Origin: Shewanella sp.
GTDB lineage: Bacteria; Pseudomonadota; Gammaproteobacteria; Enterobacterales; Shewanellaceae
Direction: 5' to 3'
Assembly: GCF_013214165.1 (NCBI RefSeq)
Contig: NZ_JABSSM010000018.1
Coordinates: forward strand, 62,001-126,000
Length of the DNA: 64,000 bases
Part shown: positions 34,852 to 44,955 of the stretch, in pieces
Layout: every line of letters starts with the position of its first letter
How positions within the stretch are numbered: position 1 is the stretch's first letter
The notes under the pieces: generated by a model
Seen by the model: only the letters and a program-made list of their open reading frames with translations
What the model was told of the DNA's origin: nothing
Database searches by the model: none
Program-made: the position numbers and the translations under genes

Positions 34852-36516
34852 TTAGCTCATACGCTTGTATTTCAATCTATGTGGTTCAACCACATCGGTA
34901 CCATACGTGTCTTTGAGCCAAGTCGAATACTCGGTGTAGTTACCCTCATAGAAGTTAACCTGACCTTCGTCGCGGTAATCTAGGATATGGGTGGCGACGC
35001 GATCGAGGAACCAGCGATCGTGGGAGATGACCATGGCGCAACCCGGGAACTCGAGTATCGCCTCTTCTAGGGCGCGTAGCGTCTCGATGTCGAGATCGTT
35101 GGTGGGCTCATCGAGTAGCAAGACGTTACCGCCGGACTGGATAAGTTTCGCCAGGTGTACCCGGTTACGTTCACCGCCCGATAGGGTGCCGATGATCTTC
35201 TGCTGATCGCCACCGCGGAAGTTGAAGCGGCCCACATAAGCGCGGCTCGGCACCTCTGTGTTGTTGATGCGCATGATATCATGGCCGCCGGAGATCTCCT
35301 GCCAGACGGTGTTCTTATCATCCATGGAGTCACGGAACTGATCTACCGAGGCCAGTTTCACACTCTCACCAATTTCGACTGTGCCGCTATCTGGCTGCTC
35401 TGCGCCGGTGATCATCTTAAACAGGGTCGATTTACCCGCACCGTTGGCGCCGATAATGCCGACAATGGCACCCTTAGGCACTGAGAAACTCAGGTTATCT
35501 ATGAGGATTCGATCGCCATAGGACTTAGTCAGGTTCTTGACTTCGATGACCTTGTCACCCAGACGTGGCCCAGGTGGAATAAACAGCTCGTTGGTCTCGT
35601 TACGTTTCTGATAATCACTGGTGTTAAGCTCTTCGAAGCGTGCCATCCGCGCCTTGCCTTTCGACTGACGGCCTTTAGCACCTTGGCGTACCCACTCGAG
35701 CTCCTTGGCTATGGTCTTTTGACGCGCGCTCTGGGTGGCGGATTCCAACTTTAAGCGGGCATCTTTCTGTTCCAGCCAAGAGGAATAGTTACCTTCCCAG
35801 GGGATGCCTTCACCGCGATCTAGCTCTAAGATCCAACCCGCCGCATTGTCGAGGAAGTATCTATCGTGGGTGATGGCCACGACTGTGCCTGTGTAGTCTT
35901 TGAGGAAACGTTCCAGCCAGGCCACCGATTCAGCGTCCAGGTGGTTGGTGGGCTCATCGAGCAGCAACATGTCTGGTTTTTCAAGCAATAGACGACAGAT
36001 GGCGACGCGGCGACGCTCACCACCGGACAAAACCGCTATCTTCTGATCCCAATCGGGCAGGCGCAGGGCGTTGGCGGCGCGCTCCAAGATGTTATCCAAG
36101 TTGTGGGCATCTTGAGCTTGTATGATGGCTTCCAGCTGACCTTGCTCCTTGGCTAGGGCATCGAAGTCGGCATCGGGCTCGGCATACAGGGCATAGACTT
36201 CATCGAGCCTAGTCAGGGCATTCTTGGCCTCAGAAACGGCTTCTTCGATGGCTTGACGCACGGTTTGTGACTCATCGAGCTTAGGTTCCTGGGGCAGGTA
36301 ACCTATTTTCAGACCTTGCATCGGGCGCGCTTCACCTTCGATGTCGGTGTCGATGCCGGCCATGATGCGCAGTAGGGTGGACTTACCCGAGCCGTTGAGG
36401 CCTAGGACACCAATTTTTGCGCCGGGAAAGAAGCTAAGAGAAATATCTTTAAGGATTTGCTTTTTCGGCGGCACAATCTTGCCGACCCTAAGCATGCTAT
36501 ATACGAACTGAGCCAT
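34852..36516 (-). CDS. ettA: EttA, ABC-F translational throttle
   Basis: A 554 aa cytosolic ABC-F ATPase without membrane segments; E. coli EttA has 555. The first ABC domain has Walker A GLNGSGKST (about 40), signature LSGGERRRV and Walker B LLLLDEPTNHLD. The second has GANGAGKST (about 354), LSGGERNRV and LLLDEPTNDLD. The arm sequence and the linker (VRQGAKGRQSKGKARMARFE) are as in EttA, which binds the ribosomal E site and gates the first elongation steps according to ATP/ADP ratio. Single gene with its own terminator. Confidence 0.95.
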   Translation of the reverse strand: MAQFVYSMLRVGKIVPPKKQILKDISLSFFPGAKIGVLGLNGSGKSTLLRIMAGIDTDIEGEARPMQGLKIGYLPQEPKLDESQTVRQAIEEAVSEAKNALTRLDEVYALYAEPDADFDALAKEQGQLEAIIQAQDAHNLDNILERAANALRLPDWDQKIAVLSGGERRRVAICRLLLEKPDMLLLDEPTNHLDAESVAWLERFLKDYTGTVVAITHDRYFLDNAAGWILELDRGEGIPWEGNYSSWLEQKDARLKLESATQSARQKTIAKELEWVRQGAKGRQSKGKARMARFEELNTSDYQKRNETNELFIPPGPRLGDKVIEVKNLTKSYGDRILIDNLSFSVPKGAIVGIIGANGAGKSTLFKMITGAEQPDSGTVEIGESVKLASVDQFRDSMDDKNTVWQEISGGHDIMRINNTEVPSRAYVGRFNFRGGDQQKIIGTLSGGERNRVHLAKLIQSGGNVLLLDEPTNDLDIETLRALEEAILEFPGCAMVISHDRWFLDRVATHILDYRDEGQVNFYEGNYTEYSTWLKDTYGTDVVEPHRLKYKRMS

Positions 36517-36792
36517 GATTAATTCACTGGGAGACTAAATAATGACGTGATTCTACGCGAAATCTACGCCATTTGAAAAGAGCTGCTTAGGGCGTCGAAA
36601 TCAATAAATCGGATAAAAACAACCACTCATAGCCTTCACTGCTAATCTTACTGTTATTTTTTAGCCAAAAAGATGAATAATCCTCATGGTAAAAAGCAAG
36701 TGATTTCATGCGGTAAATGCTGGGATTGTGATCGATAGCAGAGTAGAATACCGCGCAACCCTACCTATAAAAATTTACAGCTGGAGTGACTA

Positions 36793-38049
36793 ATGCTGAA
36801 AAAAGATATGAATATCGCGGACTACGATCCACAACTGTTTAAAGCGATTGAAGACGAGACTCGCCGCCAGGAAGAGCATATCGAACTTATCGCTTCAGAA
36901 AACTACGCGAGTCCTCGTGTTCTTGAGGCACAAGGCTCTCAGCTAACCAACAAGTACGCCGAAGGTTACCCTGGTAAGCGTTACTATGGCGGTTGTGAGT
37001 ATGTAGATATCGCCGAAGACTTGGCTATCTCTCGCGCTAAAGAGCTTTTCGGTGCAACTTACGCCAACGTGCAGCCACACTCTGGTTCACAGGCAAATGC
37101 CGCAGTATTTATGGCCCTGCTTCAAGGCGGCGACACAGTACTAGGCATGAGCCTAGCTCATGGTGGTCACCTGACTCACGGTTCACACGTTAGCTTCTCT
37201 GGTAAGCTGTATAATGCGGTTCAATACGGTATCGATGAAACCACGGGTAAGATAGATTATGCCGAAGTTGAGCGCCTGGCTATAGAGCACAAGCCTAAGA
37301 TGATCATCGCAGGTTTCAGTGCTTATTCGGGTATCGTCGACTGGGCTAAGTTCCGTGAAATTGCCGATAAAGTCGGTGCTTACCTGTTCGTCGATATGGC
37401 ACACGTTGCCGGCCTGATTGCTGCGGGTATCTACCCGAACCCTCTGCCACACGCACACGTTGTCACTACCACGACCCATAAGACCTTAGCCGGTCCACGT
37501 GGTGGTTTGATTCTTTCGGCTATCGATGATGAAGCTATCTACAAGAAGCTGAACTCTGCGGTATTCCCGGGTGGTCAAGGTGGTCCCTTGATGCACGTTA
37601 TCGCTGCTAAAGCGGTAGCATTTAAAGAGGCATTAGAGCCTGAGTTTGCTGTATACCAGAAGCAAGTCGTTGTTAATGCTAAGGCAATGGCAAAGACCTT
37701 CATCGAGCGTGGCTATGATGTCGTTTCTGGCGGTACCGATAACCATTTATTCTTGCTGGACTTGATCAGCAAGGATATGACAGGTAAAGATGCCGATGCG
37801 GCGCTGGGTCTTGCTAACATCACAGTGAATAAGAACTCGGTACCAAACGATCCTCGTTCACCATTTGTGACTTCGGGTCTACGTATCGGATCGCCTGCCA
37901 TCACTCGCCGCGGCTTCAAAGAAGTCCAAGCGGTTGAGTTGACGAACTGGATGTGTGATGTTCTGGATGATATCACCAATCAAGGCACTATCGAGCGTGT
38001 TAAGCAGCAGGTGCTGGCACTGTGTGCTAAGTTCCCTGTTTACGGTTAA
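36793..38049 (+). CDS. glyA: GlyA, serine hydroxymethyltransferase
   Basis: A 418 aa PLP enzyme that converts serine and tetrahydrofolate to glycine and methylene-THF. Hallmarks: [20 protein letters not shown] near the N-terminus, the YGGCEYVD segment, [12 protein letters not shown] (about 200) and the PLP-lysine motif [14 protein letters not shown] (about 229). The ATG follows a GGAGTGACTA site. It precedes nrdR and the riboflavin genes in the same direction, with a terminator between. Confidence 0.97.
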   Translation: MLKKDMNIADYDPQLFKAIEDETRRQEEHIELIASENYASPRVLEAQGSQLTNKYAEGYPGKRYYGGCEYVDIAEDLAISRAKELFGATYANVQPHSGSQANAAVFMALLQGGDTVLGMSLAHGGHLTHGSHVSFSGKLYNAVQYGIDETTGKIDYAEVERLAIEHKPKMIIAGFSAYSGIVDWAKFREIADKVGAYLFVDMAHVAGLIAAGIYPNPLPHAHVVTTTTHKTLAGPRGGLILSAIDDEAIYKKLNSAVFPGGQGGPLMHVIAAKAVAFKEALEPEFAVYQKQVVVNAKAMAKTFIERGYDVVSGGTDNHLFLLDLISKDMTGKDADAALGLANITVNKNSVPNDPRSPFVTSGLRIGSPAITRRGFKEVQAVELTNWMCDVLDDITNQGTIERVKQQVLALCAKFPVYG

Positions 38050-38077
38050 CCTTTAAGGTTAATTCAGGTAAACTTCG

Positions 38078-38103
38078 ATGGCCGCTACTTAGCGGCCATT
38101 TTT
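38078..38103 (+). terminator. Rho-independent terminator after glyA
   Basis: ATGGCCGCT, loop ACTT, AGCGGCCAT, then five T. Confidence 0.85.
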
Positions 38104-38165
38104 GTTAGTTTTTTCGTTAGAGTAAAAATGCCATTAGGTTTTTTCTCACTTATTTTGGAGGCTCG

Positions 38166-38615
38166 ATGCATTGTCCTTTCTGTAGCGCAACCGATACTAA
38201 GGTGATCGATTCTCGTCTGGTGGCCGGCGGACATCAGGTCAGACGACGCCGTGAATGCGTCCTGTGTCACGAGAGATATACCACGTTTGAAGGCGCCGAA
38301 CTGCTGATGCCCAGAGTGATAAAGCAAGACGGCAGTCGCCAGCCTTTCGACGAAGATAAACTCAGGGGTGGCATGCTGAGGGCGGTCGAGAAGCGGCCCG
38401 TGTCTATGGATCAGATAGAGCAAGCCCTGACTAAGATCAAGTCGACTCTGAGGGCTACCGGCGAGCGTGAAGTCAAGTCTGAGCTTATCGGCAACTTGAT
38501 GATGGATCAGCTAGTGGGCCTAGATAAGGTCGCCTATATCCGTTTCGCCTCGGTCTACCGGGCGTTCGAAGATGTTTCCGAGTTTGGTGATGCTATCGCC
38601 AAGCTGCAGAAGTAA
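38166..38615 (+). CDS. nrdR: NrdR, ribonucleotide reductase repressor
   Basis: A 149 aa repressor. The zinc ribbon is formed by CPFC (residues 3–6) and CVLC (31–34), followed by the ATP-cone domain ([20 protein letters not shown] onward). NrdR binds boxes upstream of nrd operons and senses dATP/ATP. As in many gammaproteobacteria it is the first gene before ribD; the gap to ribD is about 57 bp, so they are probably co-transcribed. Confidence 0.95.
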   Translation: MHCPFCSATDTKVIDSRLVAGGHQVRRRRECVLCHERYTTFEGAELLMPRVIKQDGSRQPFDEDKLRGGMLRAVEKRPVSMDQIEQALTKIKSTLRATGEREVKSELIGNLMMDQLVGLDKVAYIRFASVYRAFEDVSEFGDAIAKLQK

Positions 38616-38672
38616 ACCAAGTTTCAATCCCATCGCTGGGTGATTTTTTACACTTTTTTGGTCGGTGAACTT

Positions 38673-39815
38673 ATGTGGTCAATAGAAGATACTGAATTTA
38701 TGAGCCGTGCAATCAAACTTGCACGTCGAGGTTTATATACCACTCGCCCTAATCCCTGTGTCGGTTGCGTCATCACTCGAGATGAGCAGATCCTCGGCGA
38801 AGGTTTCCATATTCGCGCCGGCGGCCCCCATGCCGAGGTGCATGCCTTAGCCATGGCCTCCCAGCGCGCCGATGGCCTAGCCGCGCTTAAGGGCGCGACA
38901 GCTTATGTGACCTTAGAGCCTTGTAGCCATTATGGGCGCACACCTCCCTGCGCAGAGGCGCTGATTAAACACGGCATTTCTCGCGTGGTGGTGGCGGTAG
39001 AAGATCCCAATCCTCAGGTGTCGGGTCGAGGCATTCAGATGCTCAAGGATGCAGGGATTGAGGTCGATGTTGGCCTGCTGGGCGACGAGGCCGCGCAACT
39101 TAATCCTGGATTTATGAAACGCATGCAAAGCGCGCTTCCTTGGGTGACGGTAAAACTTGCCGCGAGCTTAGATGGCAAGACGGCCCTGAGTAACGGCGCT
39201 TCCAAATGGATCACCGGCCCTGAGTCTCGCCGTGATGTGCAGCGCTTAAGGGCGCGGAGTTGCGCCTTAGTGACTGGCATAGAAACCGTGTTGTTAGATG
39301 ACCCCTCCCTCAATGTGCGTCACAGCGAGCTAGGCTTGTTATCTGATCAGCTTGATGCGGGCTCATTGCACCAGCCACTTAGGGTCATACTCGACAGCCG
39401 TGCCAGGCTTACGTCATCGGCGAAACTGTTTGCTATCACCAGTCCTATCTTACTGGTTTCTTGTGTCGATTATCCTCAGTCTGAACAGGACGCTTGGCCG
39501 GAGCATGTCTGCGGGATTACGCTGGCCCCAGATGATGAAGGCAGGGTTGACTTGTCGGCGCTGTTTTATCATTTGGGTAAAACCTGTAACTCGGTGTTAA
39601 TCGAGGCGGGAGCGACACTGGCCGGCAGTGTCATTAGTCACAATCATGCCGATGAACTCATCCTCTATCAGGCGATGAAGCTGTTAGGCTCCAATGGACG
39701 TAATTTAATCTCTCTGCCTGACTATAGCGACATGGCAGACATTCCATCCGTCGAATTAATCGATGCACGTAAATTGGGTGATGACACCCGTTTGACGTTA
39801 AAAATAAGGTCATAA
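38673..39815 (+). CDS. ribD: RibD, bifunctional deaminase/reductase of riboflavin synthesis
   Basis: From the ATG at 38673 (MWSIEDTEFMSRA), 380 aa. The N-terminal cytidine-deaminase-like domain has the zinc site HAEVHAL and PCSHYGRTPPC (about residues 50–90). The C-terminal domain (from about 150) is the HTP reductase (VTVKLAASLDGKTAL, GSTWITGPESR-like SKWITGPESRRDVQ). It catalyses the second and third steps from GTP. An 11-codon upstream extension in frame is not supported. The stop is four bases before ribE, so the genes are coupled. Confidence 0.95.
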   Translation: MWSIEDTEFMSRAIKLARRGLYTTRPNPCVGCVITRDEQILGEGFHIRAGGPHAEVHALAMASQRADGLAALKGATAYVTLEPCSHYGRTPPCAEALIKHGISRVVVAVEDPNPQVSGRGIQMLKDAGIEVDVGLLGDEAAQLNPGFMKRMQSALPWVTVKLAASLDGKTALSNGASKWITGPESRRDVQRLRARSCALVTGIETVLLDDPSLNVRHSELGLLSDQLDAGSLHQPLRVILDSRARLTSSAKLFAITSPILLVSCVDYPQSEQDAWPEHVCGITLAPDDEGRVDLSALFYHLGKTCNSVLIEAGATLAGSVISHNHADELILYQAMKLLGSNGRNLISLPDYSDMADIPSVELIDARKLGDDTRLTLKIRS

Positions 39816-39818
39816 TTC

Positions 39819-40481
39819 ATGTTTACCGGGATCATAGAGTCAGTGGGAACCTTAAGAAAGATACAGCGGCTGGGTGATGATATTCGCCTCAACGTGGCGA
39901 GTCATAAACTCGACCTGTCCGATGTGCGTCTCGGGGATAGCATAGCCACCAATGGCGTGTGTTTGACCGTAGTCGAGTGCCTCAGTGATGGCTATGTCGC
40001 CGATGTTTCGGCGGAAACCGTGAGCCTGACAGGCTTTGCCAAATACCAGGTTGGTACCCGAGTTAACCTCGAAAAAGCCGTGACGCCAACCACAAGATTA
40101 GGTGGACACATGGTCAGCGGCCATGTTGATGGCGTGGCGAGCGTGGATGACAGGCAATACCGAGGCAAGGCCATCGAGTTTTGGCTGAGCGCACCGGTAG
40201 CGTTGGCCCGATATATCGCTCACAAAGGCTCAATCACCATAGATGGCGTCAGCCTGACCGTGAATGAGGTGCAAGACAATCGCTTCAGACTGACTATCGT
40301 GCCTCATACCGCGGGCGAGACGACCCTAGAGAGCCTCAAGCCCGGTGACACAGTGAATATAGAAGTCGACCTGATTGCCCGTCATCTGGAGCGCTTAATG
40401 ACATACACCAATAAAGAAGCGCCGCAGCCTGAGTCTAATGTGACCATGGATCTGTTAGCTCGCTCAGGTTTTTTGCGTTAG
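39819..40481 (+). CDS. ribE: RibE, riboflavin synthase alpha chain
   Basis: A 220 aa protein made of two lumazine-binding repeats: MFTGIIESVGTL at the start and the second repeat from about residue 98 (GGHMVSGHVDGVASV). It dismutates two 6,7-dimethyl-8-ribityllumazine molecules to riboflavin. The paired repeats and length are standard. It sits between ribD (4 bp) and ribBX (108 bp). Confidence 0.95.
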   Translation: MFTGIIESVGTLRKIQRLGDDIRLNVASHKLDLSDVRLGDSIATNGVCLTVVECLSDGYVADVSAETVSLTGFAKYQVGTRVNLEKAVTPTTRLGGHMVSGHVDGVASVDDRQYRGKAIEFWLSAPVALARYIAHKGSITIDGVSLTVNEVQDNRFRLTIVPHTAGETTLESLKPGDTVNIEVDLIARHLERLMTYTNKEAPQPESNVTMDLLARSGFLR

Positions 40482-40589
40482 ACACTAGCAATACCTGTGA
40501 ATAGAAGATTAAATTGCTAAAAAAAAATATCGGTTCATAGGTTTTTGCCTAAACCAGATACTCGAAACTATAAAATTTAAGGCCTTACA

Positions 40590-41693
40590 ATGTCGTTACA
40601 CAGTATAGAAGAGATCATCGAAGATATTCGTCTCGGTAAAATGGTTATCTTGATGGACGATGAAGATCGTGAGAATGAAGGCGATCTGATCATGGCTGCA
40701 GACATGGTCACGGCACAAGCGATCAACTTTATGGCGACTTTCGGCCGCGGACTGATCTGTCAGACATTGACTCAATCACGTTGTCAGCAGCTGAGCTTGC
40801 CCTTGATGGTCGTCAATAATAATGCCCAGTTTTCGACTAACTTCACCATGTCTATCGAGGCCGCCGAAGGCGTGACTACCGGTATCTCGGCCCAAGACCG
40901 AGCGGTGACTGTGTTAGCCGCGGTCGCAAAAGACGCTAAGGCCAGTGACATAGTACAGCCTGGCCATATCTTTCCCTTGATGGCGAAAGAGGGCGGCGTG
41001 CTTATTCGTGCCGGTCATACCGAGGCGGGGTGTGATCTAGCCAGGCTGGCAGGCTTTGAAGCGTCATCTGTGATTGTCGAAATTTTGAATGATGATGGCA
41101 CCATGGCTCGACGCCCAGATCTTGAGGTGTTCGCCGAGAAACATGGTCTTAAGATGGGCACCATCGCCGATCTTATCGAATATCGCAATACCAAGGAGAG
41201 CAACGTGGTGCGTGAGGCTAAGTGTAAACTGCCCACACGTTTCGGCGAGTTCGATATGCTGACCTTCAGAGACACTATCGATAATCAGCTCCACTATGTA
41301 TTGATCAAGGGTGAAGTTAAAGAAGAAGTGTTGGTACGTGTGCATCTGCAAAATACCTTCAATGATCTGTTGCACTCGGAACGTGATCAGAAGCGTAGTT
41401 GGTCTCTTGAGAAGGCGATGCAACGTATTGCCGATGAAGGTGGAGTCTTGGTGCTTCTGGGGAACCAGGAACACAGCAGCGACATACTTGCCAAAGTGAA
41501 AGCATTTGAGCTCGAAGACAATGGTCAGGCATCGACTCCAGCAAAATGGCAGGGCACGTCACGTCAAGTGGGCGTCGGCTCGCAGATATTAGCCAATATT
41601 GGTGTGACTAAGATGCGCCTGCTGAGCTCACCTAAACGTTATCATTCACTGTCAGGTTTTGGCTTGGAAGTGACCGAGTACATAAGTGAGTAG
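40590..41693 (+). CDS. ribBX: RibBX, DHBP synthase with degenerate GTP cyclohydrolase II domain
   Basis: A 367 aa protein. Residues 1–205 are an intact 3,4-dihydroxy-2-butanone-4-phosphate synthase ([31 protein letters not shown]). The C-terminal half aligns in length with GTP cyclohydrolase II but lacks its zinc cysteines: where RibA has a C-x10-C-x-C cluster, this protein reads [21 protein letters not shown]. It should therefore not make the first riboflavin precursor from GTP, and a separate RibA is expected elsewhere in the genome. This is the RibBX variant known from Shewanella and relatives. Confidence 0.9.
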   Translation: MSLHSIEEIIEDIRLGKMVILMDDEDRENEGDLIMAADMVTAQAINFMATFGRGLICQTLTQSRCQQLSLPLMVVNNNAQFSTNFTMSIEAAEGVTTGISAQDRAVTVLAAVAKDAKASDIVQPGHIFPLMAKEGGVLIRAGHTEAGCDLARLAGFEASSVIVEILNDDGTMARRPDLEVFAEKHGLKMGTIADLIEYRNTKESNVVREAKCKLPTRFGEFDMLTFRDTIDNQLHYVLIKGEVKEEVLVRVHLQNTFNDLLHSERDQKRSWSLEKAMQRIADEGGVLVLLGNQEHSSDILAKVKAFELEDNGQASTPAKWQGTSRQVGVGSQILANIGVTKMRLLSSPKRYHSLSGFGLEVTEYISE

Positions 41694-41815
41694 ATAAAAT
41701 TTTTCAAATTAAATCAATTCTTGTGGTTTGCATGGAGAACAACGCAAGGGGCTGTGATATCATACCGCCTCTTCCGTGTCAGAGCCGGTTAAATCAGCTA
41801 ATTTAGGTAAGATAA

Positions 41816-42298
41816 ATGAACATAGTTCAAGGTAATATCGAGTCGAAAAACGCCAAGGTTGCTATCGTAGTATCACGCTTCAACAGTTTTCTTGTTGAAA
41901 GTTTACTCGAGGGCGCGGTTGATACACTAAAGCGTTTCGGTCAAGTCGCTGATGATAACATCACAGTCGTACGAGTTCCCGGAGCCGTAGAACTGCCTTT
42001 AGCTGCACGCCGTGTTGCCGCTAGTGGTAAGTTTGATGGAATTATTGCGCTCGGTGCAGTGATCCGCGGTGGAACGCCACATTTTGATTTTGTTGCAGGC
42101 GAATGTAACAAGGGATTGGCTCAAGTTGCACTTGAGTTCGACGTTCCTGTCTCATTCGGTGTGTTGACTACCGATACCATAGAGCAAGCAATTGAGCGCT
42201 CAGGTACTAAGGCGGGTAACAAGGGTGGCGAAGCCGCACTTGGTCTGCTGGAAATGGTTAACGTCCTGCAAGAACTAGAACAGCATTTGCAAGATTAG
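41816..42298 (+). CDS. ribH: RibH, lumazine synthase
   Basis: A 160 aa protein that condenses DHBP with the ribitylamino-uracil to give lumazine. Motifs: [17 protein letters not shown], the [12 protein letters not shown] turn, [17 protein letters not shown] (catalytic His in this loop) and [14 protein letters not shown], which binds phosphate. Full-size. It lies eight bases before nusB, the usual order. Confidence 0.96.
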   Translation: MNIVQGNIESKNAKVAIVVSRFNSFLVESLLEGAVDTLKRFGQVADDNITVVRVPGAVELPLAARRVAASGKFDGIIALGAVIRGGTPHFDFVAGECNKGLAQVALEFDVPVSFGVLTTDTIEQAIERSGTKAGNKGGEAALGLLEMVNVLQELEQHLQD

Positions 42299-42306
42299 GA
42301 ATAAAG

Positions 42307-42711
42307 ATGAAACCTTCTGAGCGCCGCAAGGCCCGCCGTTTAGCCGTACAAGCCATCTACTCTTGGCAGTTAAGCGGAAATAATATTGCCGATGTGGAGC
42401 ATGAGTTTCTTACAGAGCAAAAAATCGATGGTATCGATGTCGCCTATTTTCGTGAGTTATTCACGGGAACGGCAACCAAATCCGCTCAAATAGATGAACT
42501 TATTATTCCTCATGTTGAGCGTCCATTTAACGAAGTGTCGCCCATCGAGAAAGCGATACTGAGAATGGCGACTTATGAGCTTACATTCCGCAAGGATGTG
42601 CCCTATAAGGTTGCCATCAACGAAGCTATCGAGCTGGCAAAGACATTTGGTGCAGAAGATGGCCATAAGTTTGTCAACGGTATTCTCGACAAGATAGTGG
42701 GTCGTAAGTAA
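42307..42711 (+). CDS. nusB: NusB, transcription antitermination factor
   Basis: A 134 aa all-helical RNA-binding protein ([20 protein letters not shown] at the start; [28 protein letters not shown] at the end). With NusE/S10 it binds boxA and supports rRNA antitermination. Close spacing to ribH suggests one transcript, ended by a hairpin at 42722. Confidence 0.96.
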   Translation: MKPSERRKARRLAVQAIYSWQLSGNNIADVEHEFLTEQKIDGIDVAYFRELFTGTATKSAQIDELIIPHVERPFNEVSPIEKAILRMATYELTFRKDVPYKVAINEAIELAKTFGAEDGHKFVNGILDKIVGRK

Positions 42712-42721
42712 TACGAAAAAC

Positions 42722-42746
42722 GGCATCTTAGGGTGCCATTTTTTTT
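42722..42746 (+). terminator. Rho-independent terminator after nusB
   Basis: GGCATC, loop TTAG, GGTGCC (one G·T pair), A, then eight T. Confidence 0.75.
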
Positions 42747-42816
42747 GCCTCGCGAATCCAGTATTTCCCCTAAAATCAGATGTACTTATCTTATTCAGAT
42801 ACGGGCAGACTAATCC

Positions 42817-43776
42817 TTGAAAGAATTTCAATTAATCGAGCACTTCTTTAATCGCCGTGGTCAAACGCGCCGCGATGTCGAGTTAGGCATAGGTGACGAT
42901 TGTGCTCTTGTCAGCGTCGCCCCCAATAAATCCATTGCTATCTCCTGTGATACCTTAGTCGAGAATGTCCATTTTTACCCGGATATTCCGCCTCAAGCCT
43001 TAGGCTATAAATCCTTAGCGGTAAACCTATCCGATCTCGCGTCCATGGGCGCCGAGCCTGCATGGATGACACTGGCATTGACCTTGCCCGATGTGGATGA
43101 GACCTGGTTAGAGCAGTTTAGTACCGGTTTGTTCGACGCCGCCGAATATTACGGGGTGTCGCTCATCGGTGGCGATACCACTAGAGGCCCGCGTTCGATC
43201 AGCATCACCATCAATGGATTAGTGCCCACAGGCACCGCGCTGACCCGAGGCGGTGCTAAAAATGGCGACTGGATCTATGTCACCGGCACCTTAGGTGACT
43301 CGGCATTGGGACTGGACGTGATACGCGGCATCAGGCGAGTCGATGTTGAATATAACGAGTATCTGATTAATCGTCATTATTACCCGACACCGAGAGTGTT
43401 GGCGGGGCAAGCACTGCGAAATTTGGCCTCGAGTGCCATCGACCTCTCCGATGGTCTGGCAGCGGATATCTTGCATGTCCTTAAGCGTTCTGCGGTCGGT
43501 GCGGTTATCGATGTGGCGCTATTACCGCTATCCCAGGCCGTAAAAGACTCAGTATCTGAGCAAGAAGCCTTCAGCTATGCCTTATCCGGCGGCGAGGATT
43601 ATGAGTTACTCTTTACCGTTCCAGAGGCGCAGAAAGGCGCCTTAGAGACGGCGTTAGCCCATGCCTGTGTTCAATTTACTCAGGTTGGACAGGTAACGTC
43701 AGATAAACAACTGAGATTGATACGCAACGGCGAGCCATTTAATCTCACCAATATAGGTTTCGAGCATTTTTCCTGA
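42817..43776 (+). CDS. thiL: ThiL, thiamine-monophosphate kinase
   Basis: A 319 aa PurM-like ATP-dependent kinase making thiamine diphosphate. Motifs: ELGIGDDCALV (about 22), the SCDTLVENVHF segment, NLSDLASMGAEP, LIGGDTTRG and SGGEDYELLF (about 255). The start is TTG (Leu codon read as Met) giving MKEFQLIEHFFNRR, the length expected for the family; no upstream ATG fits. The stop overlaps pgpA by one base (TGATG). Confidence 0.94.
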   Translation: MKEFQLIEHFFNRRGQTRRDVELGIGDDCALVSVAPNKSIAISCDTLVENVHFYPDIPPQALGYKSLAVNLSDLASMGAEPAWMTLALTLPDVDETWLEQFSTGLFDAAEYYGVSLIGGDTTRGPRSISITINGLVPTGTALTRGGAKNGDWIYVTGTLGDSALGLDVIRGIRRVDVEYNEYLINRHYYPTPRVLAGQALRNLASSAIDLSDGLAADILHVLKRSAVGAVIDVALLPLSQAVKDSVSEQEAFSYALSGGEDYELLFTVPEAQKGALETALAHACVQFTQVGQVTSDKQLRLIRNGEPFNLTNIGFEHFS

Positions 43777-44270
43777 TGAATATATTTTCTAAAGACAAGG
43801 CATTAACTCATCTCTCCCTGAAGAATCCCATCCACTTCTTAGCGCTCGGGTTTGGCTCGGGCTTAGTGGCCAAAGCGCCGGGAACCTTCGGTACCTTGGC
43901 CGCTGTGCCATTGTTCCTCTTGATGGCCCCCCTGAGCCTACCCTGGTATCTGGCGCTCACCTTGTTGAGTGTGCTGGCGGGTTTTTATATCTGTGACAAG
44001 GCCGCTAAAGACATGGGGGTGCACGATCATGGGGCAATCGTATGGGATGAAATTGCCGGATTACTCATTACCATGATAGCCGCGCCTGCGGGTTGGCTCT
44101 GGTTAGTCATAGGCTTCGCCTTGTTTCGCTTCTTCGATATCCTTAAACCTTGGCCCATTCGTTGGCTCGATGCCAAGGTAGAAGGTGGCTTCGGGATCAT
44201 GATAGATGACGTCTTAGCCGGCATCTTCTCCCTCGTGTGCCTGCAGGTGTTGGCTTACTATTTTGCTTAA
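43776..44270 (+). CDS. pgpA: PgpA, phosphatidylglycerophosphatase A
   Basis: A 164 aa inner-membrane enzyme that removes phosphate from phosphatidylglycerol phosphate. The family features are FLALGFGSGLVAKAPGTFGT near the N-terminus, the acidic WDEIAG (about 90) and FFDILKPWPIRWLD (about 128), with four hydrophobic segments. It is coupled to thiL. The gene is directly followed by the second accessory block, which starts about 20 bp after its stop. Confidence 0.94.
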   Translation: MNIFSKDKALTHLSLKNPIHFLALGFGSGLVAKAPGTFGTLAAVPLFLLMAPLSLPWYLALTLLSVLAGFYICDKAAKDMGVHDHGAIVWDEIAGLLITMIAAPAGWLWLVIGFALFRFFDILKPWPIRWLDAKVEGGFGIMIDDVLAGIFSLVCLQVLAYYFA

Positions 44271-44289
44271 CGATTCATTTCGCTGTGAA

Positions 44290-44786
44290 TGAAGCTGGGT
44301 GACATTTTCTGCTTTAGCTTCTAGCTGAGTTGATATTGGGCAGTGTGTTTTTGATTTTCTGCTTCATTGTTACTTATCACTTGCCGTGGGTGCCGTGCAG
44401 GGTCTTGTATGTTCCAGACATACATAAGACATTTCCCATCTCCCTATGGGTCAGATGTCATAGAGCGGCCATGTCATCGAAGCTTGCAGCTGCATCTACA
44501 CCTGCTGATTGACAAGATAACTTGTCTCTTCGATTTTAGAGAGTGTGTGATTGCTAATTTGAGAGGTTTAATCATGACTGGCACCATGCATTCGCTACGT
44601 TGAATTTGAGGGAAGTTAACGTATTAAAAATCTTATGGGTGTCCACTTATCACGGTTGCATAAAACTCATCGTCTTGATGATTTAAATTAAAATAAATCA
44701 TAGTCTTATATGCAATTTAGTACTCGCAATGTCAGCGCTGGTATGTGATCAATGGCATCATTTTTATGATGGATGGCTCGATAAAT
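44290..44786 (+). repeat. Element A, copy 3 (complete, about 497 bp)
   Basis: The most complete copy: left start near GAAGCTGGGTGACATTTTCT, then TTTAGCTTCTAGCTGAGTTG, TGCCGTGCAGG, the hairpin GTATGT/ACATAC with loop TCCAG (44407–44423), AAGACATTTCCC, GAGCGGCC, GCATCTACACCTGCTGATTG, GTTAACGTATTAAAAATCTT and the end CTCGATAAAT. It inserts between pgpA and RAYT. No open frame longer than 80 codons reads as a protein. Confidence 0.75.
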
Positions 44787-44913
44787 TCCTTCTTGCCTGA
44801 GTGCTGGGGTCACAATATTGTTCTTATTGGTTTTGCTCTCCCCCCTGTCTCTGAATTGAGCCTTTTTAAGAGTCAAGAAAGATATGCCTGTCCTGTCTTT
44901 TCAGCCTTTTAAT

Positions 44914-44936
44914 GTAGGAGCAGCTTCAGCCGCGAA
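44914..44936 (+). repeat. REP element beside the intact RAYT
   Basis: GTAGGAGCAGCTTCAGCCGCG: the GTAG tetranucleotide and a GCAGCT/AGCCGC hairpin with one mismatch. It lies 20 bp past the RAYT stop, the typical position for a REP served by its own RAYT. Confidence 0.8.
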
Positions 44937-44955
44937 GGCCTTTCCGAAGACCTTG

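Noticed and set aside
38616-41815. Search for an FMN riboswitch in the riboflavin operon
   Set aside because: The gaps before ribD, ribBX and ribH are short or lack the conserved FMN-aptamer words; none could be recognised.
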